The notes under the pieces are model-generated. The model was not told where the DNA came from, ran no database searches, and saw only the letters and a program-made list of their open reading frames with translations. The translations under genes and the position numbers were made by a program. From the NCBI RefSeq assembly GCF_030506325.1, contig NZ_CP120683.1, forward strand, positions 4,415,001-4,479,000: DNA of 64,000 bases, in the 5' to 3' direction. The DNA comes from Tunicatimonas pelagia (GTDB taxonomy: Bacteria; Bacteroidota; Bacteroidia; Cytophagales; Cyclobacteriaceae). Shown in pieces: positions 23,774 through 31,480 of this stretch. Every line of letters begins with the position of its first letter. Position 1 is the first letter of the stretch.

Positions 23774-25938
23774 TTTTTTACTTGTATATCGGTTCCCAAT
23801 CGTTGTAGGTAAGCAATTAGGGCGATTATTTCTTTTTCGGGGCTTACCTCAACTCCGCTTTCTTTCAGGCGCGCCACAATTTCTGCTGATTGTTGGTTCA
23901 GGTCAGCTAGGGCTTGATCTTCGTAACCCGGTTCGTAGGGAACGCCTAGCGTCCGCATGGCATTGATAATATCGGCGGTATTGCTAGCATCTAGGTCGTC
24001 TTCCAGCAGCCAGGGGTACGGTGGCATAATGGAGCCGGGCGACATGGATTCGGGATCGTACATATGGTGGTAGTGCCAAGAATCCGGGTATTTACCCCCT
24101 ACGCGCAGCAAATCAGGGCCAGTACGTTTAGAACCCCACAAGAACGGATGATCGTACACAAACTCACCAGCTTTAGCGTATTCCCCATAACGCTCAGTCT
24201 CGGAGCGGAACGGACGAATCATCTGCGAATGGCAGTTGTTGCAGCCTTCACGAATGTACAGGTCACGCCCCTGAAGCTCTAGTGGAGTATAGGGTTGCAC
24301 ACTACTGATAGTTGGTACATTTGACTTCACCAGGAAGGTAGGAACCAGTTCAACTAGCCCTCCGATAAGAATAACGATCAGGCTGCCCACAAGCATAACT
24401 ATCGGACGGTGCTCAAACAACTTGCGGTGCCAATGCTCGTTCTTCGGACTTTGGTATTTTTTAGTCAACGGCATAGCCTGAGCGGTCTCTTCTCGCTGGA
24501 AAGAACCACTGTAGGCCGTTTTAATCAGATTGTAGGCCATAATAAGTGCCCCAGTGATATACAAAGCACCGCCACCGGCTCGTAACATATACATGGGACG
24601 AATCTGCTCTACAGTTTCTAAGAAGTTAGGGTACGCTAGTAAACCTTCCTGAGTAAATTCTTTCCACATTAAGCTCTGGGTAAAACCGGCCCAGTACATT
24701 GGTAGGGCGTAAAAGATAATCCCCATCGTTCCCAGCCAGAAGTGCATATTGGCCAGCTTACTAGAATACAATTTAGTTTGGTACAGCCGGGGAATTAGGT
24801 AGTAGAGCATCCCGAAGGTTAAGAAACCGTTCCAGCCTAATCCACCAACGTGTACGTGGGCTACAATCCAGTCGGTGAAGTGAGCGATAGCATTCACGTT
24901 CTTCAGCGAGAGCATCGGGCCCTCAAAAGTGGCCATGCCGTAGCAGGTAATAGCGACTACCATAAATTTGAGTACCGCATCTTCGCGCACCCGATCCCAG
25001 GCACCGCGTAAGGTGAACAGACCGTTAAGCATTCCGCCCCAGGAGGGGGCAATCAGCATAATTGAGAAAACTACGCCCAGCGACTGCGCCCAGTTAGGTA
25101 ATGTGTTGTAGAGTAAGTGGTGCGGCCCGGCCCAAATGTAGATAAAGATCAACGCCCAGAAGTGAATGATTGATAGGCGGTAGGAGTACACCGGGCGATT
25201 AGCCGCTTTAGGTACGAAGTAATACATCAGCCCCAGGTAGGGAGTGGTTAGAAAGAACGCTACGGCATTGTGGCCGTACCACCACTGCACTAGGGCATCT
25301 TGCACCCCGGCGTACCAAGAGTAGCTCTTGAACAGAGCAATCGGTAGCTCGAAGGAGTTAACAATGTGCAGTACCGCCACGGTAACGAAGGTGGCAATGT
25401 AGAACCAAATAGCCACGTACAGGTGTCGTTCGCGCCTTTTCAGGATAGTTCCGAACATATTCCAGCCAAATACTACCCACAGCAGCGTGATGGCGATATC
25501 GATGGGCCACTCTAGCTCAGCGTATTCCTTACTAGTAGTAATACCCAATGGCAGCGTAAGCACTGCCGACAGAATGATAAGTTGCCAACCCCAGAAGTTG
25601 ATACGACTCAGGGTATCGCTAAACATGCGGGTTTTACAAAGTCGCTGTAGGGAGTAGTATACTCCGGCAAAAATACCATTGCCCACAAAAGCAAAGATCA
25701 CCGCATTGGTATGCAGTGGTCGAATCCGTCCGAACGTTAGGAAAGGCAAATCAAAGCTCAGGGCGGGGTACACAAACTGCAACGCTACCAGTAGGCCGAC
25801 AGTCATGCCAATAATGCCCCACACGGTGGTTGCAATTAAAAACAGCCGGACGATGGTGTTGTCGTAGCGAAACGTTTCTAGTTGTTGAGAAGGCTCTATC
25901 GGGGGGCGATCCGACGTCCGTACAGTAGTAGTAGACAT
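23764..25938 (-). CDS. ccoNO: Fused cbb3 oxidase subunits I and II (CcoN-CcoO)
   Basis: The 724-aa protein combines the catalytic haem-copper subunit CcoN with the monohaem cytochrome CcoO. Residues about 30-480 hold twelve or so membrane helices with conserved histidines (for example in WWYGHNAVAFFL and IVAHVHVGGLGWNG) that bind the b haems and CuB. After a linker and one more helix, the CcoO part begins with GRDLYIREGCNNCHSQMIRP, whose haem c motif CNNCH is near residue 565, and continues with a GTMPPYPWL-like methionine ligand segment (SIMPPYPWL). The fusion is typical of Bacteroidota. With a single-haem CcoP, the complex would carry two c-type haems instead of three. Confidence 0.96.
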   Translation of the reverse strand: MSTTTVRTSDRPPIEPSQQLETFRYDNTIVRLFLIATTVWGIIGMTVGLLVALQFVYPALSFDLPFLTFGRIRPLHTNAVIFAFVGNGIFAGVYYSLQRLCKTRMFSDTLSRINFWGWQLIILSAVLTLPLGITTSKEYAELEWPIDIAITLLWVVFGWNMFGTILKRRERHLYVAIWFYIATFVTVAVLHIVNSFELPIALFKSYSWYAGVQDALVQWWYGHNAVAFFLTTPYLGLMYYFVPKAANRPVYSYRLSIIHFWALIFIYIWAGPHHLLYNTLPNWAQSLGVVFSIMLIAPSWGGMLNGLFTLRGAWDRVREDAVLKFMVVAITCYGMATFEGPMLSLKNVNAIAHFTDWIVAHVHVGGLGWNGFLTFGMLYYLIPRLYQTKLYSSKLANMHFWLGTMGIIFYALPMYWAGFTQSLMWKEFTQEGLLAYPNFLETVEQIRPMYMLRAGGGALYITGALIMAYNLIKTAYSGSFQREETAQAMPLTKKYQSPKNEHWHRKLFEHRPIVMLVGSLIVILIGGLVELVPTFLVKSNVPTISSVQPYTPLELQGRDLYIREGCNNCHSQMIRPFRSETERYGEYAKAGEFVYDHPFLWGSKRTGPDLLRVGGKYPDSWHYHHMYDPESMSPGSIMPPYPWLLEDDLDASNTADIINAMRTLGVPYEPGYEDQALADLNQQSAEIVARLKESGVEVSPEKEIIALIAYLQRLGTDIQVKNND

Positions 25939-25941
25939 AGG

Positions 25942-26130
25942 CTATTTCTTTGAAGGGGTAGGAGAACTGGATTTTTTTTGTTTGGTGGGTAAATTGTCGT
26001 CAAACAGCATTCGCACCGAAGGAGTGTAGTCGTCTTCGTACTGCCCGCTGGTGCTGGCCCACAAAAAAGCCAGCAAAAATACCAAGGCTACGGTCAAACT
26101 CACTCCGATCAATAGAATCAATACACTCAT
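25942..26130 (-). CDS. ccoS: cbb3 oxidase maturation protein CcoS
   Basis: This 62-aa protein has one N-terminal membrane helix and the conserved GQYEDDYTPSVRMLFDD tail of CcoS, which is needed for cofactor insertion into CcoN. It is the first gene of the operon and lies 3 bases upstream of ccoNO. An FNR-type operator is 72-85 bases upstream. Confidence 0.9.
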   Translation of the reverse strand: MSVLILLIGVSLTVALVFLLAFLWASTSGQYEDDYTPSVRMLFDDNLPTKQKKSSSPTPSKK

Positions 26131-26201
26131 TCAGGCTGCATTTTCCCTACAAAGAAAGAGTAAGAAAGAGAGGCAGAGAATGATGCGGATCAGCTAAAAA
26201 C

Positions 26202-26215
26202 TTGACTTTCGTCAG
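26202..26215 (-). promoter_or_regulatory. FNR-type operator upstream of ccoS
   Basis: TTGACTTTCGTCAG is an FNR/DNR-like inverted repeat with 4-nt spacer. Its 12-base core TGACTTTCGTCA recurs exactly upstream of the Usp-like gene at 34829-34840, strongly suggesting a shared regulator, probably the FNR-like protein at 34069. Confidence 0.65.
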
Positions 26216-26221
26216 GTTTTT

Positions 26222-27379
26222 TTAGGAGAATAGATCAGTGCATTTGTTCCAGGGAAGTACAGTGTAGTTTGATCTGTTTTGCGAGGCATTGCCGCCGTAA
26301 ATCAGGTATGAGGAAGCTTCGGTAGAGGCAATTTTTTGGTAGAAATCTAATCCTCGGAAAAATTCAGGACGAATGGTTTTGCCTGATTTTATTTCGGCGA
26401 TTCTAACCCGCTCGCTATCTTCAGAAAGAAAGTCTACTTCATGGCCAGTGTTGTCGCGCCAAAAGTAGTCAGTAGGCCGTTGTCCTCGATTATACTGGTG
26501 CTTTTGCAGTTCAGCGATAATGAGAGACTCAAATAGTTCACCTTTCAGATAGTGACTACTTAGCTGATCAGAACTTTTAATTCCTAGTAATGAGCAAGCC
26601 AAGCCAGTATCGTAAAAGTAAATTTTGGGCGTTTTAACTAGTCGCTTCCCATAATTCCGGTAGTGCGGACGCAACAAGAAAACAATATAGCTGGCCTCTA
26701 ATACAGACACCCACGACTTGATTGTTTTAGTATCAACTCCGGTTTCATTAGCTAGCGATGCCATATTAAGTAACTGTCCGGTACGTCCGGCGCATAATTT
26801 CAGAAAGATTTGAAATGTAGTAAGATCTTTCACTTGGGTAATCTGCCGTACATCTCGTTCCAGGTAGCTTTGGATATAGTCAGGAAGCCAATCCTGGGGG
26901 GCTAAATTCTGGTCGTATAAGCGAGGGTAGAAACCTTGGTATAGCCAAGGTAGATAGTCATCAACGGTGTAGCCTTCAGCTTGCAATTCATTTATTGACA
27001 GTGGTAACAAATGAAAGATCGCACTGCGCCCCGCTAAGCTCTGTGATACTGATTGGGCCAACGAAAAATTCTGTGACCCCGTGAGTACAAACTGTCCCGC
27101 CCTTTTTTCTTCATCCACCATTCCTTGCATGTATGATGTGAGGTTGGGCACGTGCTGTACTTCATCAATAATCATCCGCGGGGCTAATTGCAGAAATCCC
27201 CGGGGGTCAGTAGAGGCATATTCCCGGGTATCAGGATACTCCAGATTATAGTAGCTATGTTCGGAAAAAACTGACCGTACTAAGGTTGTTTTGCCCGACT
27301 GCCGGGGGCCGGTAACGGTAATTACCGGTAGCTTTTCTGCCGCTTTCTGTACTGCCTGCGATAATGTACGATGTATCAT
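26222..27379 (-). CDS. AAA+ ATPase with C-terminal DUF4143
   Basis: The product is about 385 aa. Walker A is GPRQSGKTT (about residues 24-32) and Walker B is RMIIDEVQH (near residues 67-75); sensor-type LTGSQN and the Arg in LAGRSAIF follow. The C-terminal half has the DUF4143 restriction-endonuclease-like region with TPKIYFYDTGLACSLLG and DFLSEDSERVRIAEIKSG. Members are widespread, often mobile singletons with proposed roles as toxin-linked or DNA-processing ATPases, but no established function. ATG 27379 is preferred over the upstream start at 27454 because MIHRTL begins the conserved domain. It lies between ccoS and the rest of the oxidase locus, as if inserted. Confidence 0.88.
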   Translation of the reverse strand: MIHRTLSQAVQKAAEKLPVITVTGPRQSGKTTLVRSVFSEHSYYNLEYPDTREYASTDPRGFLQLAPRMIIDEVQHVPNLTSYMQGMVDEEKRAGQFVLTGSQNFSLAQSVSQSLAGRSAIFHLLPLSINELQAEGYTVDDYLPWLYQGFYPRLYDQNLAPQDWLPDYIQSYLERDVRQITQVKDLTTFQIFLKLCAGRTGQLLNMASLANETGVDTKTIKSWVSVLEASYIVFLLRPHYRNYGKRLVKTPKIYFYDTGLACSLLGIKSSDQLSSHYLKGELFESLIIAELQKHQYNRGQRPTDYFWRDNTGHEVDFLSEDSERVRIAEIKSGKTIRPEFFRGLDFYQKIASTEASSYLIYGGNASQNRSNYTVLPWNKCTDLFS

Positions 27380-27556
27380 AGAGCAATATACGCTTTTCTT
27401 ACAAATATGGAGTTGAATTCCATATTTGTAAATTACGTAAACGCTTTTGATCAATATGTTTTCATCAATTGAGAAGCTTAGTTGAAATGAATTTACTATA
27501 AAATAGGAAGTATAACTTGAGTTTTCTATATTATCGTCATTTACGAAACATATCTG

Positions 27557-27889
27557 ATGAAAGGAACAAACCTTGGTGAATTTCAGGAACTGGTCATGCT
27601 CACGGTCGGACTATTGTACGACAAGGCGTACGGGGTGAGTATCAAAGATGAAGTAAAACGGCAAACTGGAAGAACGGTGACGCTCAGCACGGTACATGCG
27701 GCGCTGAATCGGCTGGAAGATAAAGGCTTTCTGGTTTCGTGGATGGGAGAAGCTACAGAAGAGCGAGGCGGGCGTCCCAAACGATTATTTAGAATTACTG
27801 CCTACGGCAAGCAAGCCCTAGAAGAAAGTCGCCAAGTACGCAACCGGATGTGGGAATTGATTCCGAAAGTAGCCTGGGACCACATTTAA
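27557..27889 (+). CDS. PadR-family transcriptional regulator
   Basis: The 110-aa protein is one winged helix domain with GEFQELVMLTVGLLYDKAYGVSI at its start, the usual PadR opening, and a recognition helix near STVHAALNRLEDKG. It has a short C-terminal dimerisation helix. Bacteroidota commonly place such a small PadR protein directly before a large MacB-like permease, as here (35-base gap), and the regulator probably represses that gene in response to an unknown ligand. Confidence 0.9.
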   Translation: MKGTNLGEFQELVMLTVGLLYDKAYGVSIKDEVKRQTGRTVTLSTVHAALNRLEDKGFLVSWMGEATEERGGRPKRLFRITAYGKQALEESRQVRNRMWELIPKVAWDHI

Positions 27890-27924
27890 TTCGGTAGTAA
27901 TCGTTCTAATCGACCAACCTAAGT

Positions 27925-30597
27925 ATGAAGCAAAAGACACCTAAACCTCCTAAGTTTGCTAACCGGCTACTTGCCTGGTTTTGCCGAGCAGAACTGCTAC
28001 CCGAAATTCAAGGCGATTTACATGAACTGTACGTGCGCTGGGTAAAGCGGTACGGTTTACGAAAAGCGCAAGCACTGTATTTTTTCAATATTCTATTTTT
28101 CTTCCGTCTGTTCGCTATCAAGCGGAAAGGCTATGTTTTACCCATTACTTCCCGAGCTATGCTTCGCAACTATTTTTTAACCGCCTGGCGTCAGGTACAA
28201 AAGAGTAAACTTCACACCGCCATTAACGTGTTCGGCCTAGCGGTAGGAATCGCTGCCTGTTTGGTCATTGCGCTAACTGTGCAACATGAGTTTAGCTACG
28301 ATCGCCACCATCCTGACCTTGAGCGTATTTATCGGGTGACGACCCATACTAAATTTACCGACGAGTGGTTTCCGAATGGAGGAATACCGGCTCCGGTTCC
28401 TCAAGCTATCCGAGAGGATTTTTCGGGATGGGAAGCGTTAACTGCCGCTCATACCGTACACACTACTAACGTAAAACTTCCTGACGATAGCAGTCTGGGT
28501 GAGCAAAAGCATATCGTTATTGCCGAGCCAGACTATTTCAAAGTATTATCTGGCTATCAATGGAAGATAGGTAACCCTGAACAATCACTGACTAAACCTT
28601 ACCAGGTGGTACTTACCGAAAGTCAGGCGAATAAATACTTTGGCCATCAAGAAGCAGTAGGAAAAACTGTCGTCTATTTTGATTCAATAGATTTTGTGGT
28701 ATCAGGAATTTTAGAGGATAATTCGTCCAACACCGATCTTCCGTTTACCGACTATCTTTCTTACACCACACTATATTCCAACGAACAGTTGGCTGGAAAC
28801 TACGGGCTGGAAAGTTGGCGAAGCACAAACAGTAGTTCCCTAGCCTTTTTAAAGCTTTCTGAAGAAACTTCTCCCCAAGATATTGAACAGAAATTTCCGT
28901 TACTAATCGAGAAATATATGATGAAAGAAGGGGATGATACTACGTGGAAGTTCGGTTTGCAACCCCTCACAGAAATGCACTTTGATGCGGACTATCGTCT
29001 TGATCAACAACAGATTGCACATAAACCCACGCTCTACGGATTAGCCTTAGTAGCACTGTTTTTATTGCTGATCGCTTCGGTGAATTTCATTAATCTGGAA
29101 ACGGCTCGGTCGGTACTACGCTCTAGGGAGGTAGGAGTTCGAAAGGTGCTGGGTAGCAGTCGAGTACAGCTTGTTCAACAGTTTCTGGGCGAAACTTTTC
29201 TAATCACTTTGCTATCAGCAGTATTAGCTATTCTGGTAGCCAAATTAGGCATGAACTATTTCGCCGAAAGTTTACCCACTGACTTATCACTTAGCGTACT
29301 GTGGAAAGGTCAGGGATGGCTGGCGTTGTTAACAATTATTATCGTAGTAAGCTTTTTAGCCGGTACCTATCCGGCTTGGGTACTATCTGCTTATTCTCCG
29401 GTTTCAGCACTAAAAAGTCAGGTAGTTAGAACTTCCAGAGCAACCAGAAAAGCCTATTTTAGGAAAGCCCTGATTATTTTTCAGTTTGCCGTTGCCCAGG
29501 CATTTATTTTGGGAACGCTCATCATTGATAGTCAACTGCACTATCTGCTTAACAAAGACATGGGCTTCAAAAAAGATGCGGTCATCCATTATCGTCCGGA
29601 GAACTGGTGGCGAGATACTACGGAAAACCGCTTCTTAGTGGCCAATGAACTTCGTACACTTAGCAGTGTATCAGCAGTAAGTCTCAGTGGTCGCTTACCA
29701 GCCTCTACTGGTTGGAGCACCCGAACGGTTTCTTATGTTGATGATACGATAAAGACCGAGGTTAGCATCACTATCAAAGAAGCGGATACTAGTTTTCTTC
29801 GCGTATACGGCATCGATTTGTTAGCCGGGCGCAACTATTTTCCGAGTGACACGACCAATGAACTGCTGCTCAATGAGACTGCCGTTAAGGCTTTCGGGTT
29901 TGAGCATCCTAATGATGCAGTGGGTGAGCTAATCCGAATTAACGAAAATAAGGAGCTTCCGGTAGTGGGAATTGTACGAGATTTTCACGATGGGCCGTTG
30001 CATAAGAAGATTAGTCCGGTGATGATGGGTAGCAATCGGCATAACTCTGGAAGCACGAGCATTCTGTTGGCTACTAAGGGCAAAGATGCTTCAGATGTAC
30101 AATATGCCTTAGCCCAGATTGAAGAAATCTACAGTAAGTTCTATCCCGATCAGTCGCTCAATTACGAGTTCTATGACGAAACAATCGCTAACTTCTATGC
30201 CACTGAACAGCGAACAGCCAAATTGATCAACGTAACCACTGGTCTTGCCATTTTTATTAGCTGTCTGGGTTTACTCGGCTTAGTTTCCTTTGCTACCCAC
30301 CAGCGGGTGAAGGAAATTGGCATTCGGAAGGTGCTGGGTGCAACGGTTGCCCAGCTAATTGCTCTTTTCTCTCAGGAATTTGTGAAGCTGGTGTTAATCA
30401 GTTTTATCATTGCTGCACCTTTAGCTTGGTATTTTGCCCAGGAGTGGCTTGCGGGTTTTGCCTATCGTACCGACTTGGGAGTGTTCACTTTTCTGCTGAC
30501 CATCCTTTCGGCGTTGGGCTTAGCCTTGCTTACCGTTGGCTTGCGGTCTTGGCGAGCGGCTATGGCTAATCCAGCTGATTCGTTGAGGAATGAGTAA
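27925..30597 (+). CDS. ABC transporter permease, FtsX/MacB type with N-terminal prefix domain
   Basis: The 890-aa product starts with a short soluble prefix domain (about residues 10-80) with the LLPEIQGDLHELYVRW motif, which occurs in permeases next to PadR regulators. The remainder is a doubled MacB/FtsX permease: a first membrane helix near residue 95, a large periplasmic MacB-PCD domain, three FtsX helices (about residues 370-500), then a second copy ending with three helices (about 770-880). No ATPase subunit is encoded nearby, so it would need one from elsewhere. Family members export peptides or antimicrobials or transmit mechanical force; the substrate is unknown here. Confidence 0.9.
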   Translation: MKQKTPKPPKFANRLLAWFCRAELLPEIQGDLHELYVRWVKRYGLRKAQALYFFNILFFFRLFAIKRKGYVLPITSRAMLRNYFLTAWRQVQKSKLHTAINVFGLAVGIAACLVIALTVQHEFSYDRHHPDLERIYRVTTHTKFTDEWFPNGGIPAPVPQAIREDFSGWEALTAAHTVHTTNVKLPDDSSLGEQKHIVIAEPDYFKVLSGYQWKIGNPEQSLTKPYQVVLTESQANKYFGHQEAVGKTVVYFDSIDFVVSGILEDNSSNTDLPFTDYLSYTTLYSNEQLAGNYGLESWRSTNSSSLAFLKLSEETSPQDIEQKFPLLIEKYMMKEGDDTTWKFGLQPLTEMHFDADYRLDQQQIAHKPTLYGLALVALFLLLIASVNFINLETARSVLRSREVGVRKVLGSSRVQLVQQFLGETFLITLLSAVLAILVAKLGMNYFAESLPTDLSLSVLWKGQGWLALLTIIIVVSFLAGTYPAWVLSAYSPVSALKSQVVRTSRATRKAYFRKALIIFQFAVAQAFILGTLIIDSQLHYLLNKDMGFKKDAVIHYRPENWWRDTTENRFLVANELRTLSSVSAVSLSGRLPASTGWSTRTVSYVDDTIKTEVSITIKEADTSFLRVYGIDLLAGRNYFPSDTTNELLLNETAVKAFGFEHPNDAVGELIRINENKELPVVGIVRDFHDGPLHKKISPVMMGSNRHNSGSTSILLATKGKDASDVQYALAQIEEIYSKFYPDQSLNYEFYDETIANFYATEQRTAKLINVTTGLAIFISCLGLLGLVSFATHQRVKEIGIRKVLGATVAQLIALFSQEFVKLVLISFIIAAPLAWYFAQEWLAGFAYRTDLGVFTFLLTILSALGLALLTVGLRSWRAAMANPADSLRNE

Positions 30598-30637
30598 GTA
30601 GAAATAACTTCAGTATCCGCTAGAAAACAAATGGCAG

Positions 30638-31462
30638 CTATTCCTCCGAGTGTCGTACGTAATCCAGCTTTTTCGATTTGTCTTTTCTGAAATCAAAGGT
30701 GCCGTAGAAGAATAGGCGAAACGTGTGATTGAGGTTATACTCAAAGCCGGAGTTTCGCTGCTGAAACACCATCATATAACCGGTGTCTAAGCTCCACTGA
30801 GGACTCATTCGGTACTTAATTCCGACGGTAAGGCGGTTTTGGTTGAAGGTGTTAAACACCACTTTTTTGCCGAAATTGAGGTGCATTTCATCAGCAAGCA
30901 AAAACTGGGTGCGTCCTCCTTCCCGAAAAGGAATGCTGGCGCTGAGGAGCATTCGTACCCGATGAATTATGTAGTGGTCGTTTAGTGATTCTCCGTTAAC
31001 TCGAGTGTTGAAAATGCGCTGCTCGTTACGAACCCGAAACAGGGTGTTTACTCCTGGGTAACGGTGCGAGAAGCTCACTTGCTGGTAAATACGGTTTTCG
31101 TTGAGATAGTTTTCCCAAGGCTCTTCATTCAACGAAGCAAGCCACAGATGAGCGTAACCACCGGCCACTCGTAAGTTTCGCTTAATTGAGTATTGCACTC
31201 CCCCCCTTATAAAATAGAAGCTGGGAGCGCCGATAAAATTGGTGCGCCGAATGTGCGTATCGCTGAGTACTCCCCAACGATTGGTCAGTTGATAAAGGTT
31301 GTTCACCGATATCCAGGCATGGTCGTTCTGAATAATTTGCTTTTCGGTTTGCGCCTGAGCAACCAGACTTAACATTAAAAGACTGAGGGTGATAATAACT
31401 GCTTTCAAGATGGTAGGTTTGGTGGTATAACTTTTCACTAATCCGCGTAAGGCAATCGCCAA
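30638..31462 (-). CDS. DUF2490 outer-membrane-type protein
   Basis: The 274-aa reading begins with a polar stretch followed by a signal peptide ending SLVAQAQ (near residue 38), so the true start may be internal; no later methionine precedes the hydrophobic core, and an alternative start codon is possible. The mature part consists of alternating beta strands rich in aromatic residues (for example FYFIRGGVQYSIKRNLRVAGGYAHLW) and ends with RLFFYGTFDFRK, typical of the DUF2490 beta-barrel family. Function is unknown. It is 18 bases downstream of ccoI and likely co-transcribed with it. Confidence 0.75.
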   Translation of the reverse strand: MAIALRGLVKSYTTKPTILKAVIITLSLLMLSLVAQAQTEKQIIQNDHAWISVNNLYQLTNRWGVLSDTHIRRTNFIGAPSFYFIRGGVQYSIKRNLRVAGGYAHLWLASLNEEPWENYLNENRIYQQVSFSHRYPGVNTLFRVRNEQRIFNTRVNGESLNDHYIIHRVRMLLSASIPFREGGRTQFLLADEMHLNFGKKVVFNTFNQNRLTVGIKYRMSPQWSLDTGYMMVFQQRNSGFEYNLNHTFRLFFYGTFDFRKDKSKKLDYVRHSEE

Positions 31463-31480
31463 GTCGGTTGTTACCGAGTG

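Noticed and set aside
27445-27475. TTGATCAA and ATCAATT sequences upstream of the ATPase and PadR genes as FNR sites
   Set aside because: The half-sites have no 4-nt spacing, so they do not match the FNR-type pattern used elsewhere in the window.
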